Source: STD1-204 sp041649895
GTDB lineage: Bacteria > Patescibacteriota > Minisyncoccia > Minisyncoccales > Minisyncoccaceae
Length of the DNA: 23,655 bases
Direction of reading: 5' to 3'
NCBI GenBank assembly: GCA_041649895.1
Contig: JBAZMG010000006.1
Coordinates: 1-23,655, forward strand
The position numbers and the translations under genes are program-made. The number at the start of each line of letters is the position of its first letter. Position 1 is the first letter of the stretch. The notes under the pieces were generated by a model that was not told where the DNA came from, made no database searches, and saw nothing but the letters and a program-made list of their open reading frames with translations. Shown here in pieces: positions 1 through 7,047 of this stretch.

Positions 1-21
1 TTAAAAATTGAATAAAAAGTA

Positions 22-52
22 TTGACGAAATAGTTAATTCTTTTCGTAATAT
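22..52 (+). promoter_or_regulatory. Possible promoter of tRNA-Pro
   Basis: TTGACG (22-27) resembles a -35 box, and TAATAT (47-52), or TATACT slightly downstream (50-55), resembles a -10 box. The spacing (19 or 22 bp) is longer than ideal. Transcription would start about 20 nt before the tRNA. This is an inference from motif match and position only. Confidence 0.4.
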
Positions 53-78
53 ACTATTCCCTATTAATTTCGCAACAT

Positions 79-152
79 CGGGATGTCATATAACGGCATT
101 ATGCAGGCTTCGGGAGTCTGTCATCTGGGTTCAATTCCCAGCATCCCGACCA
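79..152 (+). tRNA. tRNA-Pro (anticodon CGG)
   Basis: Folds as a cloverleaf. Acceptor CGGGATG (79-85) pairs with CATCCCG. The anticodon stem CAGGC/GTCTG encloses the loop TTCGGGA with anticodon CGG at 111-113. The T-arm is CTGGG-TTCAATT-CCCAG. Discriminator A and an encoded CCA end at 152. Its last 19 bases before the CA, CAATTCCCAGCATCCCGAC (132-150), recur twice downstream at 115-bp spacing. Confidence 0.93.
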
Positions 153-267
153 TTTTCCAATCTCTGACCATCTGGGAATTGAAGGCGGAGGCGCGACGGC
201 GCCGAGCCGGGCCCGAGGAACACACCAGCAGGTGGGTATCCGAGGGCAATTCCCAGCATCCCGACTA
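153..267 (+). repeat. tRNA-linked structured repeat, unit A (115 bp)
   Basis: First of two tandem 115-bp units after tRNA-Pro. CTGGGAATTG (172-181) is the exact reverse complement of CAATTCCCAG (247-256), so the unit can close into a large stem-loop. Inside are hairpin 1 (GGCGC 190-194, loop GACG, GCGCC 199-203), the conserved block GAGCCGGGCCCGAG (204-217), and hairpin 2 (CACACC, loop AGCA, GGTGGG, 221-236). The right end, 247-265, is an exact copy of tRNA-Pro positions 132-150, followed by TA instead of CA. The unit is much more GC-rich than its surroundings. Confidence 0.85.
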
Positions 268-382
268 TTTTCCAGTCTCTGACTTTTTGGGAATTGAAGG
301 CGGAGTCGCGACGGCGACGAGCCGGGCCCGAGGAACACGCCAACAGGTGTGTATCCGAGGGCAATTCCCAGCATCCCGACTA
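268..382 (+). repeat. tRNA-linked structured repeat, unit B (115 bp)
   Basis: Second tandem unit, close to unit A but with paired substitutions. Hairpin 1 is GTCGC-GACG-GCGAC (305-318): the G-C pair of unit A is replaced by T-A. Hairpin 2 is ACACGCC-AACA-GGTGTGT, where an A-G mismatch of unit A is repaired to A-T. TGGGAATTG before it pairs with CAATTCCCA at 362-370, and 362-380 is the third copy of the tRNA-Pro 3' end. The stem-preserving changes suggest that the folded RNA or single-stranded DNA matters. Confidence 0.85.
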
Positions 383-413
383 TTTTACCCCTCAGTCCCC
401 CATTTTAACCATC

Positions 414-484
414 GGATCCGTATTTCAGTGGTAGAATACTACCTTCACACGGTAGAGATATGAGTTCGATTCTCATCGGATCCA
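414..484 (+). tRNA. tRNA-Val (anticodon CAC)
   Basis: Acceptor GGATCCG (414-420) pairs with CGGATCC (477-483), with discriminator A at 484. The anticodon stem CTACC/GGTAG (439-443/451-455) encloses loop TTCACAC with anticodon CAC at 446-448. The T-arm is ATGAG-TTCGATT-CTCAT. The next bases are CCC, so the CCA tail is not encoded and must be added enzymatically. It lies 31 nt after the repeat units and may be co-transcribed with tRNA-Pro. Confidence 0.92.
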
Positions 485-585
485 CCCCGTACTAGAGTTT
501 TAAAAGCCGCGCTTTTGCGCGGTTTTATAAAACACAGTACGGGGTAGCCCTGTAGTGTGTTTTGGCAAAGCCAAAACTCTACTAC
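485..585 (+). repeat. Two strong hairpins after tRNA-Val
   Basis: CCCCGTACT (485-493) pairs with AGTACGGGG (536-544). Within it, GTTTTA/TAAAAC and CCGCGC (507-512)/GCGCGG (517-522) pair, giving one long 60-nt hairpin with a T-rich stretch after the inner stem. A second hairpin follows: GTAGT-gt-GTTTTGGC (552-566), loop AAA, GCCAAAAC-tct-ACTAC (570-585). Either could end or process the tRNA transcript. No open reading frame here looks real. Confidence 0.6.
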
Positions 586-623
586 GGAGCACCACTTAGT
601 AGTCATCCCCCGTCTTTTAACCA

Positions 624-650
624 AAAACCACCCCAAAAGGGCGGTTTTTT
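624..650 (+). terminator. Rho-independent terminator
   Basis: AAACC-A-CCC, loop CAAAA, GGG-C-GGTTTTTT forms a GC-rich stem followed by a run of six T (645-650). It would end the tRNA transcription unit before the non-coding region. The complementary strand is also A/T-flanked, so it could be bidirectional. Confidence 0.6.
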
Positions 651-668
651 GACGTAAAATCACCCATA

Positions 669-682
669 GTTCCACGTGGAAC
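669..682. promoter_or_regulatory. parS-like palindrome 1
   Basis: GTTCCACGTGGAAC is a perfect 14-bp palindrome and matches the core of known bacterial parS sites (TGTTYCACGTGRAACA). ParB would bind here and nucleate the partition complex. Confidence 0.6.
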
Positions 683-863
683 GCCCGAAATTGGCTAAAA
701 TTACCCCTCTTCTACGTATTTATGCGACGAATGACTTGTCATTTTGAGGGAAGGCTTAATGGTTTTACATTTGCATTTCCTAAAATAACGTGGTCGTTAA
801 ATAACAGCACTCCCCTAGCCAATGATCAAATTGGGCTAATTACGACCAAAAATCAGTCAAAAA

Positions 864-878
864 GTTTCCCGTGAAACA
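864..878. promoter_or_regulatory. parS-like palindrome 2
   Basis: GTTTCCCGTGAAACA matches parS consensus except for CCC in place of CAC in the left half-site. The same variant recurs at three further places, so it may be this lineage's own parS form. Confidence 0.55.
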
Positions 879-1029
879 CTATTTTTCCCGTTTTTCTAGA
901 AAATACGTCCTTTACCGTAAAAACATAGGTCATCTATGTTTTTTAGCCAAACCATATGTCAAAACATTAGAGCTTTCCCTATTTTTACCATATTACCTTA
1001 TATTACGATTTTTACCTATTTCGCCTGAA

Positions 1030-1045
1030 TGTTTCCCGTGAAACA
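1030..1045. promoter_or_regulatory. parS-like palindrome 3
   Basis: TGTTTCCCGTGAAACA, one mismatch from the canonical 16-bp parS, is identical to the copies at 1523-1538 and (reverse strand) 1181-1196. Confidence 0.58.
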
Positions 1046-1180
1046 CTATTTTGAGTGTTTTTCACCAAAAATAAGGTCACCTCATAAATTTAAGGTAAAC
1101 ATAATTAAAAAACATATACTTACCCTAATTTTTAATGGTCATTAATGATCACCAAAAACTAGTCAAATGCCTTAAAACTA

Positions 1181-1196
1181 TGTTTCACGGGAAACA
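1181..1196. promoter_or_regulatory. parS-like palindrome 4 (inverted orientation)
   Basis: TGTTTCACGGGAAACA is the exact reverse complement of the copies at 1030 and 1523. Both orientations of the same slightly asymmetric 16-mer support a protein-binding site over a chance repeat. Confidence 0.58.
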
Positions 1197-1289
1197 TTTT
1201 GCCAAATTATGCAAAATTAAGGTCATTTAACATTTTTGACTAAATGTTATTGCAAAAACTTATCACTTCCCCAATTTTACCTAATGACC

Positions 1290-1934
1290 TTATGTCCGCA
1301 TAAAGTGCTATTTTCTCTAAAAATGGCCGAAATGAGGTCATCTATGTTTTTTAGGGTAAAGATAAGTTGTTTTAATATGTTTTTACCAAATTATAGAGGT
1401 TGTCTATGTCCACATAATACCCCTTAAGTTCAGTCTACCAACCGGCGAATGTCCACATAAATGTCCACATAATTTATGCGGACATACAACAAATATGCTT
1501 AGGAATGATAATTTTTTGCTAGTGTTTCCCGTGAAACACCCAAAAAATACACTTTAAAATTTTGGGGTGGACTATATGACTATCCCAATAAAATATCATT
1601 TAGAGGCTTATTTTTTATTTCCATACCCAATATTTTTGCTCACAGTGATGTTTTTTCTTTTTTAGCGGATTTGATATTTTATCAAAAATAAAGTATCAAA
1701 TTATACCTCAATATCTTAACAATAATCCTATTAACTCGCTTAATTTTACCAATATGTCCGCAAAAATAGCTTATTACTTGATTTATGTCCGCATAAATGG
1801 CTATGTGGACATAAAAAAGCTATGTGGACAAATATGTGGACAAGTATCCCGAAATGTGGACAAATCCGGACATAGCTATGTCCACATAATGTCCGGATAT
1901 GTCCGCATAAATGTCCACATAATTTATGTGGACA
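1290..1934. repeat. Cluster of DnaA-box-like iterons (ATGTCCRCA)
   Basis: At least 15 copies of ATGTCC(A/G)CA, usually inside ATGTCCRCATAA, on both strands. They begin near 1291, 1406, 1449, 1461, 1474, 1754, 1785, 1803, 1822, 1834, 1854, 1878, 1899, 1911 and 1924. Three further TCCGGA variants lie at about 1865, 1889 and 1939. The word is close to DnaA box forms TTATCCACA and TTGTCCACA. Spacing is irregular and there are no unique spacers of constant length, so it is not a CRISPR. It could be an origin of replication or binding sites of another initiator or regulator. Confidence 0.6.
1523..1538. promoter_or_regulatory. parS-like palindrome 5
   Basis: TGTTTCCCGTGAAACA again. It lies among the ATGTCCRCA words, so the two motif clusters interleave. 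Confidence 0.58.
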
Positions 1935-2009
1935 CGAATCCGGACATTCCAATGCCAACTAAAACATAAAAATGTATTATTTTTTAAATACTTAATGGAT
2001 GCGGATCGC

Positions 2010-2038
2010 TTTACGCTATTCATTAAAAATAATATAAT
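2010..2038 (+). promoter_or_regulatory. Promoter of the yraN-plsY unit
   Basis: TTTACG (2010-2015) and TATAAT (2033-2038) are separated by 17 bp. Transcription would begin within a few bases of the ATG at 2048, so the mRNA would be leaderless or nearly so. This agrees with the absence of a Shine-Dalgarno site before yraN. Confidence 0.6.
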
Positions 2039-2047
2039 TAAACCGAT

Positions 2048-2464
2048 ATGACCGCCGCTAATTCAAATCACAAGCTTCAGCTTGGGCAAATAGGGGAGAG
2101 TATAGCTCAAAAATACCTAATATCCAAGAAATACAAAATTTTGGATAAAAACTATTTTTTAAAGACCAAAACAAACCGCAAACTGGGAGAAATAGATCTT
2201 ATTGCCAAAAAGGGGAGTGTGTATGTTTTTATTGAAGTAAAAACAATAGCCGGCCGGGAGGGTAGGCGATTTCCACCCGCGGCAAAAATCAATCGTGTAA
2301 AAATAAAAAAGCTGATAAGGGTGGGGGAGAGCTGGCTTAAAAACCATAAACTTTCTTTGACTGTCCGGTGGCAAATTGATATAATTACTATTGAAATTGA
2401 CATTATTCGCAAAAAAGCCCTGGTCCGGCATTATGAAAACGCGATAGAAGATATTAAAAAATAA
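2048..2464 (+). CDS. yraN: YraN/UPF0102 family putative endonuclease-fold protein
   Basis: A 138-residue protein matching the UPF0102 (YraN) family, which has a restriction-endonuclease-like fold and no firmly established role. Visible signatures are the N-terminal GQIGESIAQKYL helix (residues 13-24), GEIDLIA (47-53) and VFIEVKT (60-66). Together these give a PD-(D/E)XK-type set with Asp50, Glu63 and Lys65. Length is slightly above the usual ~120 residues. Five bases separate its stop from the plsY start, so the two are probably co-transcribed. The start is set by the adjacent promoter and the position of the family's N-terminal helix; no ribosome-binding site is visible. Confidence 0.85.
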   Translation: MTAANSNHKLQLGQIGESIAQKYLISKKYKILDKNYFLKTKTNRKLGEIDLIAKKGSVYVFIEVKTIAGREGRRFPPAAKINRVKIKKLIRVGESWLKNHKLSLTVRWQIDIITIEIDIIRKKALVRHYENAIEDIKK

Positions 2465-2469
2465 ACTCT

Positions 2470-3102
2470 ATGCTTTCAAACCAAACTTTGCTGATCGTTT
2501 TAATTTTTTTCGGTTATCTTTTGGGTTCGATTCCGTTCGGATATCTTGTTGGAAAAATCAAAAATGTTGACATTAGGAAAAAAGGGAGTGGCGCCACAGG
2601 CGCGACCAACGTCTCCCGAACAGTGGGCTTTAAATATGCGATCTTGGTTGCGGCATTGGATATCGCTAAAGCGGTTCTACCTATATATATCGGGAGCCGT
2701 TTTTTTAATCCAAGCTGGAACGCAGATCCCGGGTGGCAAATGGCCCTAATCTCTATTGCTCCGGTATTAGGTCACATATTTCCAGTCTGGCTAAAATTCA
2801 AGGGAGGTAAGGGCGTGTCTGTTATCTTCGCTTGCATTATTATGGTAATGGGCTGGCAATACTCCTTAGTTCTTTTTGTCTTATGGCTGGCGCTCTTATT
2901 GCTTATAAAAACAATGAGTCTGACAAATATCTTAATTTTCCCGATTTTACCGTTCTTGTTTTGGTTCAGGACTCACTCTTGGGTGTATGTCTGGCTTGGT
3001 GTTTTTTATGTCCTTTTAATTTGGTGGGCGCATCGCGAGAATATAAAACGCATACGACAGGGGACTGAGCCGAAAACAATTCATAACAAAAATAAAGAAT
3101 AA
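2470..3102 (+). CDS. plsY: Glycerol-3-phosphate acyltransferase PlsY (acyl-phosphate dependent)
   Basis: Integral membrane enzyme that transfers an acyl group from acyl-phosphate to glycerol-3-phosphate, the first committed step of phospholipid synthesis. All three family motifs are visible: GSIPFGYLVGK with DIRKKGSGATGATNVSR (residues 19-50), GHIFPVWLKFKGGKG (101-115) and HRENIKRIRQGTE (188-200). One deviation is Ala42 where GSGN is usual. At 210 residues with several hydrophobic segments it is a normal size. It is the canonical paralogue here; two divergent relatives lie at 17106 and 17815. Its substrate is expected to come from the FakA/FakB genes near 13.2-17.0 kb. Confidence 0.93.
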   Translation: MLSNQTLLIVLIFFGYLLGSIPFGYLVGKIKNVDIRKKGSGATGATNVSRTVGFKYAILVAALDIAKAVLPIYIGSRFFNPSWNADPGWQMALISIAPVLGHIFPVWLKFKGGKGVSVIFACIIMVMGWQYSLVLFVLWLALLLLIKTMSLTNILIFPILPFLFWFRTHSWVYVWLGVFYVLLIWWAHRENIKRIRQGTEPKTIHNKNKE

Positions 3103-3127
3103 TAAAGCACGAATTAACTAATATTTA

Positions 3128-3300
3128 GGGCTTAATCCTTTTACAAATGATTAAGGGCGGAGCCGACGGCTTGATTGTACTCAATCACGGGCGCAGGGTT
3201 GACGAACCCGAGCCGGGCCTGAGGAAATTTTCAACAGAAAATTATCTGAAGGACGAGCCGGGACTTGAGCAAAACTTCAACAGGAGCTTATATGAAGGAA
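3128..3300 (+). repeat. Composite structured repeat upstream of the pilin array
   Basis: Starts with inverted CTTAATC/GATTAAG, then GGCGGAG with a short GCC-GAC-GGC hairpin and a TGATTG/CAATCA hairpin. A full copy of the family core follows: GGCGCAG, GGGTT-GACG-AACCC (3196-3209), GAGCCGGGCCTGAG (3210-3223), and hairpin AATTTTC-AACA-GAAAATT (3226-3243). A partial copy without hairpin 1 comes next (GAAGG, GAGCCGGGACTTGAG at 3255-3269, a weaker AACA-loop hairpin, then ATGAAGG to about 3298). No gene lies in 3103-3320. It could form the 5' leader of the pilin mRNA. Confidence 0.75.
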
Positions 3301-3320
3301 TCCTCAAACATTGAAAAACA

Positions 3321-4205
3321 ATGAAAAAAACTATAAAAAAACAATTTGCGTTTACATTAATAGAACTGCTTATCGTTATCGCAATAATCGGAATACTCTC
3401 TGCGTTGATTATCGTGGGAATGAATAATGCAACCCAAAAAGCGACAATCGCCAAAGCGCAAGTATTTTCCAATTCACTCCGTAATTCTTTGATGTCTGGC
3501 TTGTTTGCCGAGTATAAGCTCGATGGCAACGCCAGCGACACGTGGGGGACACACACAGCCGGAACAATCAGCGGCGCATCATCTTATGCGTCCTGTATAC
3601 AAAATACTTGCTATAGTTTCGATAGCGATGATGATTATATTGAACTCGCGGATGTCGCGGATTTAAGAATGATAACCGGAGGGACTATTTCCGTTTGGAT
3701 TTATCCAAAAAGCTACGGAGAGGGCACTCTTGGAAGAATAATTGATAAGTCGTCTTCGGGCGATTCCGGTTTAGGTGGTTATACTTTTAGGAATAGTTCT
3801 CTTAATAGATTATTGTTCGTAATAAATGACGGCACCAACACACTTACTCAACAAAACGTAATAACTTATAATCAATGGCAACTTGTGACAACTACTTTTA
3901 ATGATTCCGGTAGAAAGATATACGTTAACGGAATTGATAAAACGGCATCCGGAGGTAATGAAACAGATCTACCTCCCGACAGTACGGGAATAGTGGTTAG
4001 AATTGGAAACTCCGCATATGGAACAACCAGAACTTTTGACGGATATATTGATGATGTTCAAATATATAATCAAGTAATTCCGACTTCCCAAATCCAACAA
4101 AATTACTACGCGGGACTCAACAAACTTTTTGCCAACAGGGGAGTGGAAATATCTGAATACCAACAATGCTTAACTGAATTATCAAACAATTACGCTCAAC
4201 AGTAA
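3321..4205 (+). CDS. Type IV prepilin-like protein with LamG domain, copy 1
   Basis: 294 residues, the most divergent member. The leader MKKTIKKQFA precedes FTLIELLIV, and the post-helix segment reads NNATQKATIAKAQVFSNS where most others have SSTTQKAS. The LamG domain keeps FDSDDDYIEL, GTISVWIYPKS, IYVNGIDK and DGYIDDVQIYN. The cysteine pair is CIQNTC instead of CVSGxC, and an extra Cys replaces Arg in the tail (EYQQCL). It is first in the array, directly after the structured repeat. No Shine-Dalgarno site is evident. It may be the oldest copy, or a separate pilin that seeded the others. Confidence 0.88.
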   Translation: MKKTIKKQFAFTLIELLIVIAIIGILSALIIVGMNNATQKATIAKAQVFSNSLRNSLMSGLFAEYKLDGNASDTWGTHTAGTISGASSYASCIQNTCYSFDSDDDYIELADVADLRMITGGTISVWIYPKSYGEGTLGRIIDKSSSGDSGLGGYTFRNSSLNRLLFVINDGTNTLTQQNVITYNQWQLVTTTFNDSGRKIYVNGIDKTASGGNETDLPPDSTGIVVRIGNSAYGTTRTFDGYIDDVQIYNQVIPTSQIQQNYYAGLNKLFANRGVEISEYQQCLTELSNNYAQQ

Positions 4206-4231
4206 TGTTTGGGTATTCGATACCCAAACAT
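4205..4231 (+). repeat. Intergenic palindromic hairpin, copy 1/2 linker
   Basis: ATGTTTGGGTAT, loop TCG, ATACCCAAACAT: a perfect 12-bp stem that starts on the last base of the copy 1 stop codon and ends 6 nt before the next ATG. No T-run follows, so it is not a standard terminator. It may act in mRNA processing, stability or translation start. A degenerate relative lies at 7978-8004. Confidence 0.8.
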
Positions 4232-4237
4232 TGAAAA

Positions 4238-5176
4238 ATGATGAATAGAAATATAAAAACAAATTTGGCATTTACATTGATAGAACTACTTGTGGTTATC
4301 GCAATCATCGGGATTTTATCTGCATTAATTATCATTGGGATGAGCTCGACAACACAGAAAGCTAGTGTTGCCAAGGCGCAGGTGTTTGCCAATTCTTTGC
4401 GCAATTCATTGATGGCGGATATGGTTTCTGAGTGGAAGCTTGATGGAAACACCAATGATACTTGGGCGGCCTCATTTGCAAACAACGGAACCTGGTGGGG
4501 AACGACCGCGCCGAATACCGTCGCAACCTATGGAACTGCGTCCGAATGCGTTTCCGGACAATGTATGGATTTTGATGGCGTGGATGATATGGTGGACTTT
4601 GGGAGCAACGCTTCTTTATCTATGGGAACAAAAGATCACACAGTCTCTTTATGGGTTAAGTTTGATAATGCGACCGCAACAGACATAGACACATTGGTTA
4701 TCTGTGGAGCAATGACGGGAACAGGGAAAGATGGGTATTGGATTACAAGACTTACCGATAGATTATACTTTTATTTTACTGATGGAGAAGGAGCAAATAC
4801 AAGAATTGCCGGCTATTTATCCGCAGCCGGAACATTAATTGCTAATAATTGGTATCAAATAACCGTAACTATGGATAGGGACGGAAATGTAACGGGATAT
4901 ATAAACGGAACATCGCAAATAAGTTGGGCTATTTCTCCTCAGCCTGGAGACGTACAAAATTCCATAAGCTTTCGAATGGGAGCTTTTACTACATCCCTGT
5001 ATCGTCTCGCCGGTAAAATGGATGAAGTGAGAATTTTTCACGCTATTACGACAATATCTCAAATAGAGCAAAACTACTTCGCGGGACTGAACAAACTTTT
5101 TGCCAACAGGGGAGTGGAAACATCAGAATACCAACAACGCTTAACTGAATTATCAAACAATTACGCACGGGATTAA
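4238..5176 (+). CDS. Type IV prepilin-like protein with LamG domain, copy 2
   Basis: 312 residues with leader MMNRNIKTNLA; the second Met (4241) aligns with the starts of copies 3 and 8 and may be the real one. Shares with copies 6 and 8 the block DGNTNDTWA, CVSGQC and MDFDGVDD. LamG landmarks are SMGTKDHTVSLWVKF, GYWITR, FYFTDG and GKMDEVRIFHAITT. It ends NYARD. Its last ~45 bp, the following hairpin and the next leader are nearly identical to the copy 7/8 junction, pointing to a block duplication. Confidence 0.9.
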   Translation: MMNRNIKTNLAFTLIELLVVIAIIGILSALIIIGMSSTTQKASVAKAQVFANSLRNSLMADMVSEWKLDGNTNDTWAASFANNGTWWGTTAPNTVATYGTASECVSGQCMDFDGVDDMVDFGSNASLSMGTKDHTVSLWVKFDNATATDIDTLVICGAMTGTGKDGYWITRLTDRLYFYFTDGEGANTRIAGYLSAAGTLIANNWYQITVTMDRDGNVTGYINGTSQISWAISPQPGDVQNSISFRMGAFTTSLYRLAGKMDEVRIFHAITTISQIEQNYFAGLNKLFANRGVETSEYQQRLTELSNNYARD

Positions 5177-5206
5177 AATGTTTGGGGGTTAAACCCCCAA
5201 ACATTT
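5176..5206 (+). repeat. Intergenic palindromic hairpin, copy 2/3 linker
   Basis: AAATGTTTGGGGG (5176-5188), loop TTAAA, CCCCCAAACATTT (5194-5206): a perfect 13-bp stem starting at the last base of the stop codon. The core differs from the copy 1/2 hairpin (GGGGG/CCCCC in place of GGGTAT/ATACCC) while pairing is kept and the flanking ATGTTT/AAACAT is shared. Confidence 0.8.
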
Positions 5207-5213
5207 AAAAACG

Positions 5214-6104
5214 ATGAATAGAAATATAAAAACAAAATTGGCATTTACATTGATTGAGCTACTTGTGGTAATTGCAATCATCGGGATTTTATCCGCTTTG
5301 ATCATTATTGGGATGAGCTCGACAACGCAGAAAGCAAACATTGCAAAATCACAAATATTTGCCAATTCTTTGCGCAATTCATTGATGGGGGACATGGTTT
5401 CGGAGTGGAAGCTTGACGAAGGAGCTGGCGATACAATATCTGATACGTGGGGCAGCAATAATGGAACAAAAGCTGGGGCAACATGGGAAGCAATAACAAC
5501 CAACTGCGTCTACGGCAAGTGCTTATCTTTTGATGGTGATGCTGATAATATAAATTTCGGAAATAAAACTGATTTTAATTTGGCTAGCACAAGCCACACT
5601 ATTTCGGTTTGGTTTAAAACAAGTACGACAACTACTGACCATATAATTAGTCGCTTTAACGGCGGAAGTCCCGGCGCTGGATATGTTATTTTTGTGTCCT
5701 CTGGAAAGGTTTGTTTTTCGGAAAGAGCAGACGGGGGAGACTTTCTTGCCCGCGATTCAGCGCTAACCTACAATGATAATTCTTGGCATTTTGTAACTTA
5801 CACGGTTGATATTTCTTTAAAAACAGGGAGGTTTTGCATTGATGGAACTTTTTTGCCCCTGGATACTTATACTGGAAACTTAATAAATTATAATAATAAT
5901 TTATATATCGGTGGACCACAGGTAGGATACTATTTTACTGGCCTAATAGACGATATACGCATATATGATGCCGCAATGCCAGCTTTCCAAATCAACGAAC
6001 AATATTACACCGGATTGAATAAACTTTTGGCAAACAGGGGAGTGGAAACATCTGAATACGAGCAAAGAATCGTAGAATTAAATTATAATTATGCAGAAAA
6101 TTAA
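5214..6104 (+). CDS. Type IV prepilin-like protein with LamG domain, copy 3
   Basis: 296 residues with leader MNRNIKTKLA. The N-terminal 65 residues match the array consensus, but the LamG body is distinct: DEGAGDTISDTWGSNNG, CVYGKC, FDGDADNINFGN, STSHTISVWFKTS, GRFCIDGTFLP and TGLIDDIRIYDAAMP. The tail returns to consensus (GLNKLLANRGVETSEYEQR). This conserved-ends, different-middle pattern suggests exchange of the LamG cassette. Its final codons (NYAEN-stop) contain the ATG of copy 4. Confidence 0.9.
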   Translation: MNRNIKTKLAFTLIELLVVIAIIGILSALIIIGMSSTTQKANIAKSQIFANSLRNSLMGDMVSEWKLDEGAGDTISDTWGSNNGTKAGATWEAITTNCVYGKCLSFDGDADNINFGNKTDFNLASTSHTISVWFKTSTTTTDHIISRFNGGSPGAGYVIFVSSGKVCFSERADGGDFLARDSALTYNDNSWHFVTYTVDISLKTGRFCIDGTFLPLDTYTGNLINYNNNLYIGGPQVGYYFTGLIDDIRIYDAAMPAFQINEQYYTGLNKLLANRGVETSEYEQRIVELNYNYAEN

Positions 6105-7047
6105 AATTAACGCATTTACATTGATAGAACTACTTGTGGTTATTGCAATCATCGGAATTTTATCTGCTTTAATTGTTATCGGGATGAGCTCGACAACGCA
6201 AAAAGCCAGTGTTGCAAAAGCGCAAGTATTTGCGAATTCTCTGCGCAATTCGTTGCTGGCGGATATGGTTTCGGAGTGGAAATTGGATGACGGGACTGGA
6301 AACAGCACCACAAAAGATTCCTGGGCTTCGGCTTTTGCCAATACGGGGACCTTGGGAACAGCGGCAGTAGGGGATGCAAGCGAGCCCACATGGCTAAGTA
6401 CCGGTTGTGTTTCCGGAAACTGTCTTTCGTTTGACGGCGCTGATGATTATGTTGATTTCGGAAATAATGCGTCCCTATCAATGGGAACTAAAGATCATAC
6501 TGTATCACTCTGGGTTAAGTTTGATAATGCAACAGCGCCCGCTCCTAATAATGCGGAAACGCTGGCTCGTTGTGGGGTCCAAGCTGCCGGAGTTGGGCGG
6601 GATGGATATTGGATTTATAGGACTGGGAGTAGTCTATTTTTTTATTTTTCTGATGGTTCGGCGGATAGCATAGGCGGCTCATTATCAGGGTCCGGGACAC
6701 TAATAGCTAACACTTGGTATAACATAGTTGTTGCACTCGATAGAGATATTTCTGCCTATATGTATATAAATGGAGTTAAACAAACAGGCTACTCATTAAA
6801 TATCGTACCACAAAATGGAGACGTACAAAATACATCCTTGTTAATGATTGGGGCAACTTCAGCTGGCTATGGTCGGCTTGACGGTCAAATGGATGAGGTA
6901 AGAATCTTTCACGCTATTACGACAATATCTCAAATAGAGCAGAACTACTTTGCCGGACTGAACAAACTTTTGGCAAACAGGGGAGTGGAAACGTCTGAAT
7001 ATGAGCAAAGAGTCGCGAATTTAACTTCAAACTATGCAAAGAATTAA
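6091..7047 (+). CDS. Type IV prepilin-like protein with LamG domain, copy 4
   Basis: 318 residues. The short leader MQKIKINA overlaps the end of copy 3 by 14 nt, implying translational coupling. Belongs to the DDGTGNSTTKDSW subgroup with copies 5, 7 and 9, which also carries GDASEPTWLSTGCVSGNC and FDGADDYVDFG. The variable part includes RCGVQAAGVGRDGYWIYR and YMYINGVKQTGY, then DGQMDEVRIFH. It ends NYAKN and overlaps copy 5. Confidence 0.9.
   Translation: MQKIKINAFTLIELLVVIAIIGILSALIVIGMSSTTQKASVAKAQVFANSLRNSLLADMVSEWKLDDGTGNSTTKDSWASAFANTGTLGTAAVGDASEPTWLSTGCVSGNCLSFDGADDYVDFGNNASLSMGTKDHTVSLWVKFDNATAPAPNNAETLARCGVQAAGVGRDGYWIYRTGSSLFFYFSDGSADSIGGSLSGSGTLIANTWYNIVVALDRDISAYMYINGVKQTGYSLNIVPQNGDVQNTSLLMIGATSAGYGRLDGQMDEVRIFHAITTISQIEQNYFAGLNKLLANRGVETSEYEQRVANLTSNYAKN

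Larger units (their letters stand above)
651..2047. other. Non-coding, AT-rich candidate origin/partition region
   Basis: About 1.4 kb with no convincing gene; the short reading frames here translate repeats. It contains five parS-like palindromes (669-1538) and a dense cluster of ATGTCCRCA words (1290-1934). An exact 20-nt direct repeat, AGGTCATCTATGTTTTTTAG, lies at 927-946 and 1335-1354. A very AT-rich stretch (about 1590-1750) includes the inverted repeat TTTGATA...TATCAAA. This combination is what a chromosomal origin with a nearby partition site would show. No dnaA or parB gene is in the window, so the assignment is inference. Confidence 0.55.

Noticed and set aside
83..463. 126-codon reading frame at the window start
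   Set aside because: It runs through two tRNA genes and the structured repeat units; the protein repeats only because the DNA units do.
1290..1934. CRISPR-like array of ATGTCCRCA repeats
   Set aside because: The repeats are short, occur on both strands and have irregular spacing with no constant-length unique spacers. A binding-site cluster explains them better.
1746..2023. Small reading frames over the iteron region (both strands)
   Set aside because: The translations simply repeat the iteron words (VHI, CGH and similar), overlap each other on both strands, and resemble no protein family.
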